In this document: in pieces, positions 39,894 through 48,874 of the stretch
How positions within the stretch are numbered: the stretch's first letter is position 1
Layout of the letters: every line of letters starts with the position of its first letter
Source: UBA6165 sp044233745
Lineage (GTDB): Bacteria; Bacteroidota; Bacteroidia; Flavobacteriales_D; Crocinitomicaceae
DNA: 64,000 bases
Reading direction: 5' to 3'
Assembly (NCBI GenBank): GCA_044233745.1
Contig: JBIIJN010000001.1
Span: forward strand, 70,744-134,743
Made by a program: the position numbers and the translations under genes
The notes under the pieces: generated by a model
Database searches by the model: none
What the model saw: the letters and a program-made list of their open reading frames with translations, nothing else
Told to the model about the DNA's origin: nothing

Positions 39894-41252
39894 ATGATAG
39901 ATTCAGAGCCTCCGGAACAGTTTTTTATTCTTCTCACTTCAATGTTTGATTCAAGTGCTTTTACTTGGTCTGTGATTTTGTTCTTGTTTTTACTGCTTTG
40001 TTCGGCATTGATTTCTGCATCCGAAATCGCTTTTTTCTCCATTACCCCCCAAGATTTAGATAGCTTAAAAAAGGATAAAAGTCCGCGTGCGCTGATGGTT
40101 TTGGATTGGAAAGACAAGCCCAAAGAGCTGCTTTCGATCATCTTGATTACGAACAATTTTGTGAATGTGGGCATCGTTATTTTGGGTACCTACCTCACCG
40201 ACGTCTTGTCAAAAGCCTTGCTCGACGAAAGTTTGTTGGAGCACCCCATCGTTGTTTTTCTCTTGCAAGTAGTCTTAATCACCTTGGTTTTGCTTCTTTT
40301 TGGAGAGATGATTCCGAAGTTGTATGCCAATAGAAATCCAATGCCTATTGCACAGCGCATGGCCACTCCTTTGCGCATTTTGTCTAAAACACCGCCGTTT
40401 TCTTGGCTTTCTGCATTTTTGATGAAAAGCACAGAAATTATCAACAAGAAGACCAAGAAAAAAGATATGCGTCTTTCCTCTACGGATTTGGAGCAAGCTG
40501 TGGCTTTAACCAAGGAATTGTCAGACTCTGAGGAAGAACACAAAATGTTGGAAGGCATTGTGAAGTTTGGCAACACAGAGGTTTGTCAAATCATGTGTTC
40601 GCGTGTGGATGCCGCTGCAATCGATGTAAAATTGAATTTCAAAGAGGTGTATGACGTGATCGTTGAAAGTGGCTTTTCACGTTTTCCTGTATATCAAGAT
40701 TCGTTCGATAATATCACAGGCATTTTGTATGTGAAAGATTTATTGGAACACATCAATAAAGCGGAAGATTTCAATTGGCGCAATTTGGCTCGACCTGCGT
40801 TTTTTGTGCCGGAAAACAAGAAAATTGACGACTTACTCAAAGATTTTCAGGAGAAAAAAATGCACATGGCCATTGTGGTTGATGAATACGGTGGCGCCAA
40901 TGGTATCGTAACTTTAGAAGATGTTTTGGAAGAAATTGTGGGCGATATCACCGATGAATTTGACGACGACGAAGTGGTGCACACCAAAGTAAACGATTAT
41001 ACTTTTGTTTTTGAAGGAAAAACATCACTTTTAGATATGTACAAAGTACTGGATGTTGACCCCGAAGCCTATGAAGATTTGAAAGGCGACGCTGAATCTG
41101 TGGCTGGATTTATCATTGAACAAAGCGGTCGCATCATGCGCAAAAATGAGCGATTAACCGTGAGTGATTTGACCTTTATCGTTGAAGCAGCGGATAAAAA
41201 ACGCGTGAAATTGGTGCGTGTCATTAAAAACGGGACAAAACATGAAAAGTAG
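39894..41252 (+). CDS. gldE: Gliding motility-associated transmembrane CBS protein GldE
   Basis: A 452-residue protein of the hemolysin/CNNM family: DUF21 membrane domain with several helices in the first 190 residues (SVILFLFLLLCSALISASEI, GTYLTDVLSKALLDES), a CBS pair (VCQIMCSRVDAAAIDVKLNF to VTLEDVLEEIVGDITDEF) and the CorC_HlyC C-terminal domain. In Flavobacteria GldE is encoded with GldD and needed for full gliding. Its stop overlaps gldD by 11 bases. A shorter start at 39942 is possible. Confidence 0.85.
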   Translation: MIDSEPPEQFFILLTSMFDSSAFTWSVILFLFLLLCSALISASEIAFFSITPQDLDSLKKDKSPRALMVLDWKDKPKELLSIILITNNFVNVGIVILGTYLTDVLSKALLDESLLEHPIVVFLLQVVLITLVLLLFGEMIPKLYANRNPMPIAQRMATPLRILSKTPPFSWLSAFLMKSTEIINKKTKKKDMRLSSTDLEQAVALTKELSDSEEEHKMLEGIVKFGNTEVCQIMCSRVDAAAIDVKLNFKEVYDVIVESGFSRFPVYQDSFDNITGILYVKDLLEHINKAEDFNWRNLARPAFFVPENKKIDDLLKDFQEKKMHMAIVVDEYGGANGIVTLEDVLEEIVGDITDEFDDDEVVHTKVNDYTFVFEGKTSLLDMYKVLDVDPEAYEDLKGDAESVAGFIIEQSGRIMRKNERLTVSDLTFIVEAADKKRVKLVRVIKNGTKHEK

Positions 41253-41805
41253 CTTTTTATTGGGTCTTTTGTTTTTGTTCGTGGCCTGTGGTAGCGACGA
41301 GTTGTTGATTCCCCGACCCATAGCCAATTTGCGCGTTGAATTTCCAGAGCGCCAATATGCTCCTCTAGAATTGGATTGTCCGTATCAGTTTGAATTGGCT
41401 TCCTACATGACAGCGGTTCCACCAAATCAAGAAAACCCCTGCCACCAAGACATCAGTTTGGGTCAGTTCAATGGCATGTTGCATTTGAGCTATGTGCCTA
41501 TCGAGAATAACTTACCCGGACTAATAGGCTATTCCATCGACAAAGTGCGCGAACACCAGGTGAAAGCTTCTGCCATCCAAGATTCCATGATATTCAATCC
41601 AGAACAGCGCGTTTATGGAACGTTTTACGAATTTTATGGCAATGCCGCAACGCCGTTTCAATTCCATTTCACCGATAGCGTGAATCATTTTATTCGCGGA
41701 ACGGTTTATTTCAATGCCACACCAAATTTTGACAGCATTTATCCTGTGTTGCAATACATCAAAACCGATTTGGTGCATTTGATTGGGTCGAATAAGTGGA
41801 GGTAG
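41242..41805 (+). CDS. gldD: Gliding motility lipoprotein GldD
   Basis: A 187-residue lipoprotein from ATG 41242 (MKSSFLLGLLFLFVACGSDE) with the lipobox cysteine at 16. The mature protein PRPIANLRVEFPERQYAPLE to HFIRGTVYFNATPNFDSIYP is the GldD pattern. GldD is an envelope lipoprotein required for gliding and T9SS in Flavobacterium. It overlaps the gldE stop by 11 bases, so they are coupled. Confidence 0.88.
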   Translation: MKSSFLLGLLFLFVACGSDELLIPRPIANLRVEFPERQYAPLELDCPYQFELASYMTAVPPNQENPCHQDISLGQFNGMLHLSYVPIENNLPGLIGYSIDKVREHQVKASAIQDSMIFNPEQRVYGTFYEFYGNAATPFQFHFTDSVNHFIRGTVYFNATPNFDSIYPVLQYIKTDLVHLIGSNKWR

Positions 41806-42038
41806 ATGGCTGTTAGATATTAGCTGTTGACGTCAGGTTTCTTTTCCTTCTCTGTGAAACTTTAACTTCGTTGCTGCTGCGCGGTGTGACACAACTTTTT
41901 TTGTCTTTCGCAATGGAGTGATCTTTTTATTTACAGAATCAAGTCAAATGTGACTTCCCTCTTTTACTTATTGTTCAAAATACAAAATCATTCACGTTTT
42001 CAAAACTTTTCCTTACATTTCGCCAAAATTTATGAATT

Positions 42039-43697
42039 ATGGCAGGAGGAGTTACCCATCTGGAAGAAAATTTGAGTGAATTACACGGCAAAGAGATGCA
42101 GCCCACAAACACGAGCGCCCTATCTGTGGTTGCTATCGTGTTTTTCTTTTGGGGTTTTATTGCCGCGAGCAACTCGGTGTTTATCCCTTTTTGTAAAAAT
42201 TATTTTGGGCTCGACCAATTCCAATCGCAGTTGATTGATTTGGCGTTCTATTTTGCCTATTATTTCGGTGCGCTTTCTTTGTTTGCCTACGCCAATTTCT
42301 TCGGTTCTGATTTGGTGGCCAAAATGGGCTACAAAAAGACCATCGTTCGAGGTTTAATTCTTTCTGCACTTGGCGCAGGTTTTATGATTTATGCAGTGAA
42401 TGCCAACACCTATTCCTTGATGCTTGTTGGTTTGTTTATCATCGGTTTGGGCTTTTCGATTCAGCAAACGGGCGCCAATCCATTTATGATTTCTTTGGGC
42501 GACCCACGCACTGGTGCTTCCCGTGTGAATTTAGGCGGCGGCGTCAATTCCTTTGGCACCATGATTGGACCTTTGTTGGTTGCCTTTGCACTTTTCGGAA
42601 CAGCACAAAATATCTCTGACGCGCAGATTGCCAATCTTCCATTAACCAAAGTGATTGTGTTGTATACTTTCGTTGGACTTTTGTTTTTGGGCGCAGCAGC
42701 CATTTTGTATTTCTCGAAAAAAGTTCCTGCTGGCATTCAAGATGTGCAGATGGAAAAATCGACTAAAGCGTTCATGGCATTACTCGCGATGACTGTTTTT
42801 TTGGTCGCTTGTTTCGTTCCTATTTTCCAGACTTACACCGACACCACAACAGCCTTAGAAATCCTTGAAAACCAAAGACTTTACTGGTTGATTGGTGCTT
42901 TCTTGGTGGTTGTGGGCTCCCTGTTTTTGGCCTATTTATTTTCCCAAAAAAACAAAGCAGGTTGGGGCGCCATGCAATATCCGCAGTTGATTTTGGGCAT
43001 GTTGGCGATTTTCTTTTACGTTGGGGTAGAAGTGGCCATCGGCTCCAATTTGGGTGAATTGCTCAGCACAGAAGCTTTTGGTTCAATTTCCACGCAAGAT
43101 GCAGCTGTTTACATTTCTTTTTATTGGGGAAGTTTGATGGTGGGTCGTTGGACGGGCGCTATTAGTGTGTTCAATATGTCGGCAAGCACCAAAAAAATAT
43201 TGATGATTGCTGTCCCAATTCTGGCTTTCGGTGTCATGTTGGCCGTGAATCATTTCAGTGGTAAAGACGTGAGTAATTTGTATTTGTATGTGCTTTGCGT
43301 TTTTGTATTGATTGCAGCATTTTTTGCAAGTCAAGATAAGCCTGTTCGCACCCTTTTGATTTTCGGTGTCTTTGGTTTGGCTGCCATGTTGGTGGGCATT
43401 TTCACCACGGGTAATATTGCCATTTATGCCTTCCTTTCCGGTGGATTGGCATGCAGCATCATGTGGCCATCCATTTTCAGTTTATCCTTGATGGGACTAG
43501 GCAAATACACCACGCAAGGTTCAGGTTTCTTGGTAATGATGATTCTCGGTGGCGCCATTATTCCACCCATCCAGGGAAAATTCGCTGATATTTTTGGCGT
43601 GCACAATTCCTACTGGGTCACCATTGTTGCTTTTGCTTATTTGATTCTTTTCGCCGTTGTGGTGGGCAGGACGCTGAAGAAGCAGGGGGTGTTGTAG
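42039..43697 (+). CDS. Sugar MFS transporter (FucP/GluP-like)
   Basis: A 552-residue protein with twelve or more membrane segments. The N-terminal VVAIVFFFWGFIAASNSVFI, AYYFGALSLFAYANF, the QQTGANPFMISLGDP motif (about residues 146-160) and GGVNSFGTMIGPLLVA are those of the fucose:H+ symporter and glucose/galactose transporter family. A longer central loop region before residue 250 and a C-terminal pair of extra helices make it longer than FucP. Substrate unknown; no sugar-kinase neighbour. Confidence 0.88.
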   Translation: MAGGVTHLEENLSELHGKEMQPTNTSALSVVAIVFFFWGFIAASNSVFIPFCKNYFGLDQFQSQLIDLAFYFAYYFGALSLFAYANFFGSDLVAKMGYKKTIVRGLILSALGAGFMIYAVNANTYSLMLVGLFIIGLGFSIQQTGANPFMISLGDPRTGASRVNLGGGVNSFGTMIGPLLVAFALFGTAQNISDAQIANLPLTKVIVLYTFVGLLFLGAAAILYFSKKVPAGIQDVQMEKSTKAFMALLAMTVFLVACFVPIFQTYTDTTTALEILENQRLYWLIGAFLVVVGSLFLAYLFSQKNKAGWGAMQYPQLILGMLAIFFYVGVEVAIGSNLGELLSTEAFGSISTQDAAVYISFYWGSLMVGRWTGAISVFNMSASTKKILMIAVPILAFGVMLAVNHFSGKDVSNLYLYVLCVFVLIAAFFASQDKPVRTLLIFGVFGLAAMLVGIFTTGNIAIYAFLSGGLACSIMWPSIFSLSLMGLGKYTTQGSGFLVMMILGGAIIPPIQGKFADIFGVHNSYWVTIVAFAYLILFAVVVGRTLKKQGVL

Positions 43698-43726
43698 GGG
43701 GAAATTGCTTTTTTTCCTTTCCTTGA

Positions 43727-43930
43727 GGTGTAAAGATAAATACTTATCCCCCGAAAGCTCCCGGTTCGGCTTGCTGTAACTGGTATGTGTGCTCAGTTCA
43801 TTGGGTTGTGATTCTTCCAAAAGCCCTATTCCAAGTGGAGCGTAAATTATTTGAAAGCAATATTGGCCATGTTTTTGTCTTGCTCGTTCCGAATTTACTT
43901 GCATGGCACGTAAGAACTTATCTTTACACC
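43727..43930. repeat. 204-bp segment with 21-base terminal inverted repeats
   Basis: Left arm 43727-43747 reads GGTGTAAAGATAAATACTTA plus T, and the complement of the right arm 43910-43930 matches it at 18 of 21 positions. The interior has no transposase and no gene; no target-site duplication was seen. It may be a MITE-like remnant or a regulatory dyad. Confidence 0.4.
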
Positions 43931-44091
43931 CCAGAATTATTTCTTCTTAAAAATCACAATTTTCCCTTTAAAATCAAAAACATTTCCCTCAAAATCTTGT
44001 TTTATCCTTGATTTGAAACGAAAGCTAATTTGTATGCATTCTAAATAAAGACAGACTGGTTTGATTTTGTTCATCATACCCATTTGGTTTT

Positions 44092-44099
44092 TATTTTTG
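44092..44099 (+). promoter_or_regulatory. Bacteroidota -7 box for sdhCAB
   Basis: TATTTTTG is a TAnnTTTG match, 32 bases before the sdhC ATG; a TTTTG upstream element at about 44065-44069 gives a 22-base spacer. Confidence 0.5.
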
Positions 44100-44131
44100 C
44101 ACCGTCATTTTTACTTGAAAAAAACAACATC

Positions 44132-44959
44132 ATGAGTAAATCAGTATTAATAAAATCCTCACTAGCCAAGAAATATTGGATGGCTTTGACCGGATTGTTT
44201 TTGTGTCTATTTTTAGTTGGACACCTATTAGGCAACTTGCAATTGTTCATGACCGATGAGGCGGGGCGTTTGCAGTTCAATCAATATGCCCATTTCATGA
44301 CCACCAATCCAGCGGTGAAAATATTGAGTTATGTAACCTACATCAGCATTTTGTTTCACGCCATTGATGGTTTTTTGTTGACCTACCAAAACCGCAAGGC
44401 GCGTCCGCAACAATATGCCCACACCAACCGCAACGCCAATTCTAAATGGTATTCGCGTAATATGGCCATCCTCGGAACAATCATGTTGGTGTTTATTGCT
44501 ACGCACATGGTGCACTTCTGGGCGAAAATGCACTTTTCGGAGATGCCGCTGCATACGATAAAAACTGAAGTTCAGGGTCAGGAAATGGAGCTGTATATGA
44601 ATGTTAATCAAGCTATTTTACCAGTAGAACAAATTGATGTAAAAAATGGTACCGCGCTGTTTTATAAGGATACTGAAATTCAAGCAGGCACCGCCTACAA
44701 AGACCTCCACACCATCGTCATGAACTTTTTCAGCCCGAAAGAAAACAGCTTGGCGCTTGTAATGGTGCTTTTATATGTATTCTCCATGTTTGCCATGAGC
44801 TTCCACTTGATGCACGGTTTTCAAAGTGCCTTCCAAAGTTTGGGCGCCAACCACAAAAGCTACATGCCTTTGATTAAGAAATTGGGTTATGCTTTTGCCA
44901 TTGTTGTTCCCTTGGCATTTGCTGTGATTCCTGTATATTTATTTATTAGCCAATCTTAA
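44132..44959 (+). CDS. sdhC: Succinate dehydrogenase cytochrome b subunit
   Basis: A 275-residue membrane protein starting MSKSVLIKSSLAKKYWMALT; an upstream ATG at 44084 overlaps the promoter box and is rejected. Five hydrophobic segments include GLFLCLFLVGHLLGNLQLF and ILGTIMLVFIATHMVHFWAK, whose histidines fit the dihaem cytochrome b558-type SdhC found in Bacteroidota and Bacillus-like complexes. It anchors the complex and passes electrons to menaquinone. First gene of sdhCAB. Confidence 0.9.
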   Translation: MSKSVLIKSSLAKKYWMALTGLFLCLFLVGHLLGNLQLFMTDEAGRLQFNQYAHFMTTNPAVKILSYVTYISILFHAIDGFLLTYQNRKARPQQYAHTNRNANSKWYSRNMAILGTIMLVFIATHMVHFWAKMHFSEMPLHTIKTEVQGQEMELYMNVNQAILPVEQIDVKNGTALFYKDTEIQAGTAYKDLHTIVMNFFSPKENSLALVMVLLYVFSMFAMSFHLMHGFQSAFQSLGANHKSYMPLIKKLGYAFAIVVPLAFAVIPVYLFISQS

Positions 44960-44971
44960 AGATTTTACAAT

Positions 44972-46975
44972 ATGAGTAAGTTGAATTCTAAAATACCAGC
45001 AGGTCCTATTGATAAAAAATGGACAGATTACAAAGACCACGTGGCTTTGGTGAACCCTGCAAACAAGAGAAACATTGACATCATTGTTGTAGGATCAGGT
45101 TTGGCAGGTTCGTCTGCTGCGGCTTCTTTGGCAGAAATGGGCTACAGTGTGAAGGTTTTCTGTTTTCAAGACAGTCCTCGAAGAGCCCACTCTATTGCTG
45201 CACAAGGGGGTATCAATGCTGCGAAAAATTACAAAAACGACGGCGACTCAACGTTCCGTTTGTTCTACGATACGATTAAAGGTGGTGACTACCGTGCCCG
45301 TGAAGCCAATGTGCATCGTTTGGCTGAGGTAAGCACCTTAATTATTGACCAATGTGTGGCGCAAGGTGTTCCTTTTGCCCGTGAATATGGTGGCTTGTTA
45401 GACAACCGCTCTTTTGGTGGAACACAAGTTCAGCGTACATTCTACGCAGCAGGACAAACAGGTCAGCAGTTGTTGCTTGGAGCTTATTCGGCGCTATCAA
45501 AAGAAATTGCCAAAGGATCTGTGAAAATGTACAACCGCCATGAAATGATGGATGTCGTGAAAGTGGATGGTAAAGCACGTGGCATCATTGCGAGAAACTT
45601 GGTAACGGGCGCTATTGAACGTCATTCTGCACATGCTGTTTTACTTTGCACAGGTGGATACGGTAACGTATTCTTCCTTTCAACCAACGCGATGGGAAGT
45701 AACGTAAGTGCTGCTTGGAAGGCTTACAAAAAAGGTGCTTTCTTCGGAAATCCTTGTTATACGCAAATTCATCCAACTTGCGTGCCTGTTTCTGGCGACC
45801 ATCAAAGTAAATTGACCTTGATGTCGGAATCATTGAGAAACGATGGAAGGATTTGGGTTCCTGCGAAAATAGAAGATGCTCAAGCCATTCAACAAGGCAA
45901 GAAACGCGCGAATGATATACCTGAAGCTGACCGTGATTATTACCTAGAGCGTCGTTATCCAGCTTTTGGAAACTTGGTGCCTCGTGATGTGGCTTCTCGT
46001 GCTGCCAAAGAAAGATGTGATGCTGGTTTTGGTGTAAACGCAACTGGTCAGGCAGTTTATTTGGATTATGCTGATGCCATTGAGCGCTACGGAAAAATCG
46101 AAGCAACGAAGATGAATATCAGCAATGCGAGTCCAGAGAAAATCAAAGAACTCGGTAAAGCTGTTGTGAAAGAAAAATACGGCAACTTGTTTGATATGTA
46201 TTTGCAAATCTCAGGTGAAAATCCGTATGAAACCCCCATGAAAATCTATCCGGCGGTACACTATACCATGGGCGGACTCTGGGTGGATTATGAATTGATG
46301 ACTACCGTTCCGGGCTTGTATGCTTTGGGTGAAGCGAATTTCTCCGAACACGGCGCTAATAGACTTGGTGCTTCTGCGCTTATGCAAGGTTTGGCCGATG
46401 GCTATTTCGTGATTCCTTACACAATTGGTTCTTATTTGTCTAATGAAATTAGAACAGGCCATGTGGCTACAGATTCACCAGAATTTGAAGCTACTGAAAA
46501 AGAAGTTCGCGATAGAATTGAAAAATTGTTGTCTACCAACGGAACCAAAGCTGTGGATTACTACCACAAACGCTTGGGCAAAGTGATGTGGGATAAATGT
46601 GGTATGGCAAGAAATGCAGAAGGCTTGAAACAAGCCATTGCAGAAATCCAAGAAATTAAGCGTGAGTTTTGGACCAATGTTCGCGTTCCAGGTGAGGCCA
46701 ACGAATTCAATCCAGAATTGGACAAAGCGGGGCGCGTAGCAGACTTAATTGAATTAGGGGAGTTGATGTGCTACGATGCTTTGGATAGAAAAGAATCTTG
46801 TGGAGGTCACTTCCGAGAAGAATCACAAACCGAAGAAGGTGAAGCCCTGCGCGACGATGATAATTTTGCCTTTGTTTCGGCTTGGGAATTTGCTGGAGAC
46901 AACAATGAGCCTATCCTGAATAAAGAAGAATTGGTTTACGAGAATATTAAATTGGTACAACGTAGTTATAAGTAG
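44972..46975 (+). CDS. sdhA: Succinate dehydrogenase/fumarate reductase flavoprotein subunit
   Basis: A 667-residue flavoprotein 12 bases after sdhC. FAD-binding GSGLAGSSAAASLAEMG is at about residues 43-59; the FAD-linked histidine is H73 in RRAHSIAAQGG; the active-site GDYRAREAN, HPTCVP-type region QIHPTCVPVSG and HGANRLGASALMQGL follow. It oxidises succinate to fumarate (or the reverse). The stop overlaps the start of an intergenic inverted repeat. Confidence 0.95.
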   Translation: MSKLNSKIPAGPIDKKWTDYKDHVALVNPANKRNIDIIVVGSGLAGSSAAASLAEMGYSVKVFCFQDSPRRAHSIAAQGGINAAKNYKNDGDSTFRLFYDTIKGGDYRAREANVHRLAEVSTLIIDQCVAQGVPFAREYGGLLDNRSFGGTQVQRTFYAAGQTGQQLLLGAYSALSKEIAKGSVKMYNRHEMMDVVKVDGKARGIIARNLVTGAIERHSAHAVLLCTGGYGNVFFLSTNAMGSNVSAAWKAYKKGAFFGNPCYTQIHPTCVPVSGDHQSKLTLMSESLRNDGRIWVPAKIEDAQAIQQGKKRANDIPEADRDYYLERRYPAFGNLVPRDVASRAAKERCDAGFGVNATGQAVYLDYADAIERYGKIEATKMNISNASPEKIKELGKAVVKEKYGNLFDMYLQISGENPYETPMKIYPAVHYTMGGLWVDYELMTTVPGLYALGEANFSEHGANRLGASALMQGLADGYFVIPYTIGSYLSNEIRTGHVATDSPEFEATEKEVRDRIEKLLSTNGTKAVDYYHKRLGKVMWDKCGMARNAEGLKQAIAEIQEIKREFWTNVRVPGEANEFNPELDKAGRVADLIELGELMCYDALDRKESCGGHFREESQTEEGEALRDDDNFAFVSAWEFAGDNNEPILNKEELVYENIKLVQRSYK

Positions 46976-47017
46976 GCTATCTCGATACGACTTCCTATCG
47001 TCGGTCACTCGATAGCC
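46975..47017. repeat. GGCTATC/GATAGCC inverted repeat between sdhA and sdhB
   Basis: GGCTATCTCGA (46975-46985, starting in the sdhA stop codon) pairs with TCGATAGCC (47009-47017) with one bulged base, and an inner CGATA/TATCG pair. This matches the CTCGATAC/TCACTCGATAG repeat common between Bacteroidota genes and may form a stem in the sdh mRNA. Confidence 0.55.
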
Positions 47018-47098
47018 AAAGGCTACTAATGAAAATACTTTTAATCGCTAGAGGCAGAAAGTTTTAAGCAAGAAGTCAAAAGCAAAAAAGAATAAAAT

Positions 47099-47842
47099 AT
47101 GAAATTAACTTTGAAAATATGGCGTCAGAAGAACGCCGCAGACAAAGGAAGATTGGTTGACTATCCAGTAAGCAATATCTCTCCTGATATGTCTTTTTTG
47201 GAAATGTTAGATGTATTGAACGAAGAATTGGTTGAAAAAGGCGACAGCCCGATTGCTTTCGACCACGACTGTCGCGAAGGAATTTGTGGGATGTGTTCTT
47301 TGTATATCAACGGACGTGCGCATGGACCACAATCAGCAGTTACGACCTGTCAATTGCACATGCGTTCGTTTAAGGATGGTGACACCATTTACATCGAGCC
47401 TTGGAGAGCGAAAGCCTTCCCAATCATTAAAGATTTGGTGGTGGATCGCTCAGCATTCGACCGCATCATACAAGCGGGTGGTTATATTTCTGTGAACACA
47501 GGTGCAGCCCAAGATGCCAACTCTATTCCAGTGCCAAAAGTAGATGCCGATGAGGCTTTTGCTGCGGCAACGTGTATCGGTTGTGGCGCATGTGTTGCTT
47601 CATGTAAAAATGCATCAGCGATGTTATTTGTTTCTGCGAAAGTATCTCAGTTGGCTATCTTGCCACAGGGTAGAGCAGAGGCCGAGCAACGCGTATTGAG
47701 CATGGTCACAAAAATGGACGAAGAAGGCTTTGGAAACTGTACCAACACTGGTGCTTGTGAAGTTGAATGTCCGAAAGGCATTTCTTTAACGAACATCGCC
47801 CGAATGAACAGAGAATTTTTGACGGCTGCAGTGAAAGCTTAG
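47099..47842 (+). CDS. sdhB: Succinate dehydrogenase iron-sulfur subunit
   Basis: A 247-residue protein with a plant-type ferredoxin N-terminal domain: [2Fe-2S] ligands in HDCREGICGMCSLYING (residues about 57-73) and QSAVTTC, followed by a C-terminal domain with CIGCGACVASCKNAS and CTNTGACEVECPKGIS for the [4Fe-4S] and [3Fe-4S] clusters. It carries electrons from SdhA to SdhC. The 123-base gap after sdhA holds an inverted repeat; a terminator follows at 47864. Confidence 0.93.
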   Translation: MKLTLKIWRQKNAADKGRLVDYPVSNISPDMSFLEMLDVLNEELVEKGDSPIAFDHDCREGICGMCSLYINGRAHGPQSAVTTCQLHMRSFKDGDTIYIEPWRAKAFPIIKDLVVDRSAFDRIIQAGGYISVNTGAAQDANSIPVPKVDADEAFAAATCIGCGACVASCKNASAMLFVSAKVSQLAILPQGRAEAEQRVLSMVTKMDEEGFGNCTNTGACEVECPKGISLTNIARMNREFLTAAVKA

Positions 47843-47863
47843 TTTTTAGAAAAAATAGATATG

Positions 47864-47897
47864 AAAATCCCGTGGTGTGAGCTGCGGGATTTTTTTT
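47864..47897 (+). terminator. Terminator after sdhB
   Basis: AAAATCCCG and CGGGATTTT (9-bp stem), loop TGGTGTGAGCTG, followed by T8. The loop recurs almost unchanged at 48601-48612. Confidence 0.85.
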
Positions 47898-48269
47898 GTG
47901 GTTGTGTTAAATGGAACGTAGATTTAGCTTCGCTGCTACTATCGTGGTTGCGGATATAGGAATGGAACGCAGATGACGCAGATTAAGCGGATTTGCGCGG
48001 ATTCTCGCGGAATTAATCAGTGTTTATCTGCGTTGCTTGCATCAGCGTTATCTGCGTTCCAAAAAAATTGCATTCATAATAATTTTGAAACCAATCTGAC
48101 AACATAGATTTACATGTCCAGCTGCGAAGGTCGTGAGGTTTATTCTTATCGAATACAACATGCTCAACTAATTTTCCTCGCTTGTGGTGTTGTGAGAAAA
48201 AACTTAGTATCACCCTGTTGTATAACAAGATAAATGTTTAGTTTCATCCAAACTTAAAAAAATAGAATT
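47898..48269. other. Intergenic region with ACGCAGAT inverted repeats
   Basis: No credible gene. The left arm TGGAACGCAGATGACGCAGA (47963-47982) and the right arm 48041-48061, whose complement is TGGAACGCAGATAACGCTGA plus T, match at 19 of 21 positions around GATT-CGCGGAATTAATC words. This is a common Bacteroidota intergenic repeat. Downstream sequence to 48269 shows nothing further. Confidence 0.6.
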
Positions 48270-48545
48270 ATGAAAGCTTTTGTTTTAACCTTGGTTTCTT
48301 TGTTTGTGTTTAATTTGGCGAGTGCTTACACCATTCAATACTACAACAAAGATTCAAAGAAATATGTCATGGAAGTTCGCGCGAATGGCTCAACCATGAA
48401 AATCGAATTTAATGCTTCCACATCGGGTTCCACTTCTGTGCAAACAAGCGCGTCTGAAATTGAAATCAAAACAGAATGCGGCTGGGTGAAAGTGAAAAAT
48501 GGTGCTAAAATTACCATCGAAAAAGGTTGTATCAAAATCAGCTAA
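48270..48545 (+). CDS. Small exported protein of unknown function
   Basis: A 91-residue protein with a signal peptide (KAFVLTLVSLFVFNLASA) cleaved after ASA. The mature 72 residues alternate polar and hydrophobic positions as a small beta-protein: TIQYYNKDSKKYVMEVRANG, KIEFNASTSGSTSVQTSASE, IEIKTECGWVKVKNGAKITI. Two cysteines. No family recognised. It is a monocistronic gene closed by a terminator copy nearly identical to that of sdhB. Confidence 0.65.
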   Translation: MKAFVLTLVSLFVFNLASAYTIQYYNKDSKKYVMEVRANGSTMKIEFNASTSGSTSVQTSASEIEIKTECGWVKVKNGAKITIEKGCIKIS

Positions 48546-48593
48546 AAATGATTTTATCGGTTTGATTTATTGGTCTATTATACTTTATTCTAA

Positions 48594-48625
48594 GATCCCG
48601 TGGTGCGAGCTGCGGGATTTTTTTT
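48594..48625 (+). terminator. Terminator after the small exported protein
   Basis: ATCCCG and CGGGAT with loop TGGTGCGAGCTG, then T8. Differs from the sdhB terminator loop by one base. Confidence 0.8.
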
Positions 48626-48643
48626 GCTTAATTAATCAGTTTA

Positions 48644-48856
48644 TCACTCACTCAACGCACACTCTGCGCCCAAATTCGCTGCTTCGGCTCCGAAGTCGTT
48701 GCACATTTCCTCAGTAGCATCGCGGTTGGAGCTCCCAATAGCTGTTTGATTCGGATTTGATCCATCGCTAAATTCGCATACACAAGTCCAATCGCGTGTG
48801 CACGATGTTGCCGTGAATAGGGCCAATGCGCTTAATATAAAAAGTGCTTTTTTCAT
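48644..48856 (-). CDS. Small lipoprotein, unknown function
   Basis: A 70-residue lipoprotein with signal KKALFILSALALFTATSC (lipobox cysteine at 19). The mature 52 residues hold four more cysteines (TCVCEF, MCNDF, AECALSE) in an otherwise acidic Ser/Asn-rich sequence. Disulphide-bonded minidomain is inferred. No family recognised. It is 18 bases downstream of elbB on the same strand. Confidence 0.6.
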   Translation of the reverse strand: MKKALFILSALALFTATSCTRDWTCVCEFSDGSNPNQTAIGSSNRDATEEMCNDFGAEAANLGAECALSE

Positions 48857-48874
48857 GTTTTTAGATTCGATGGA

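Larger units (their letters stand above)
43698..44131. other. 434-bp intergenic region with a large inverted repeat and the sdh promoter
   Basis: No credible gene. The segment 43727-43930 is bounded by 21-base inverted repeats (described separately). The sdh promoter box lies at 44092-44099. An open frame on either strand here has no recognisable protein content. Confidence 0.65.

Noticed and set aside
43521..43904. 127-residue minus-strand ORF at the sdhC upstream gap
   Set aside because: No recognised protein content, overlaps the end of the MFS transporter gene and the inverted repeat.
48013..48228. 71-residue minus-strand ORF in the repeat region before 48270
   Set aside because: Covers the repeat and has no family pattern or start context.
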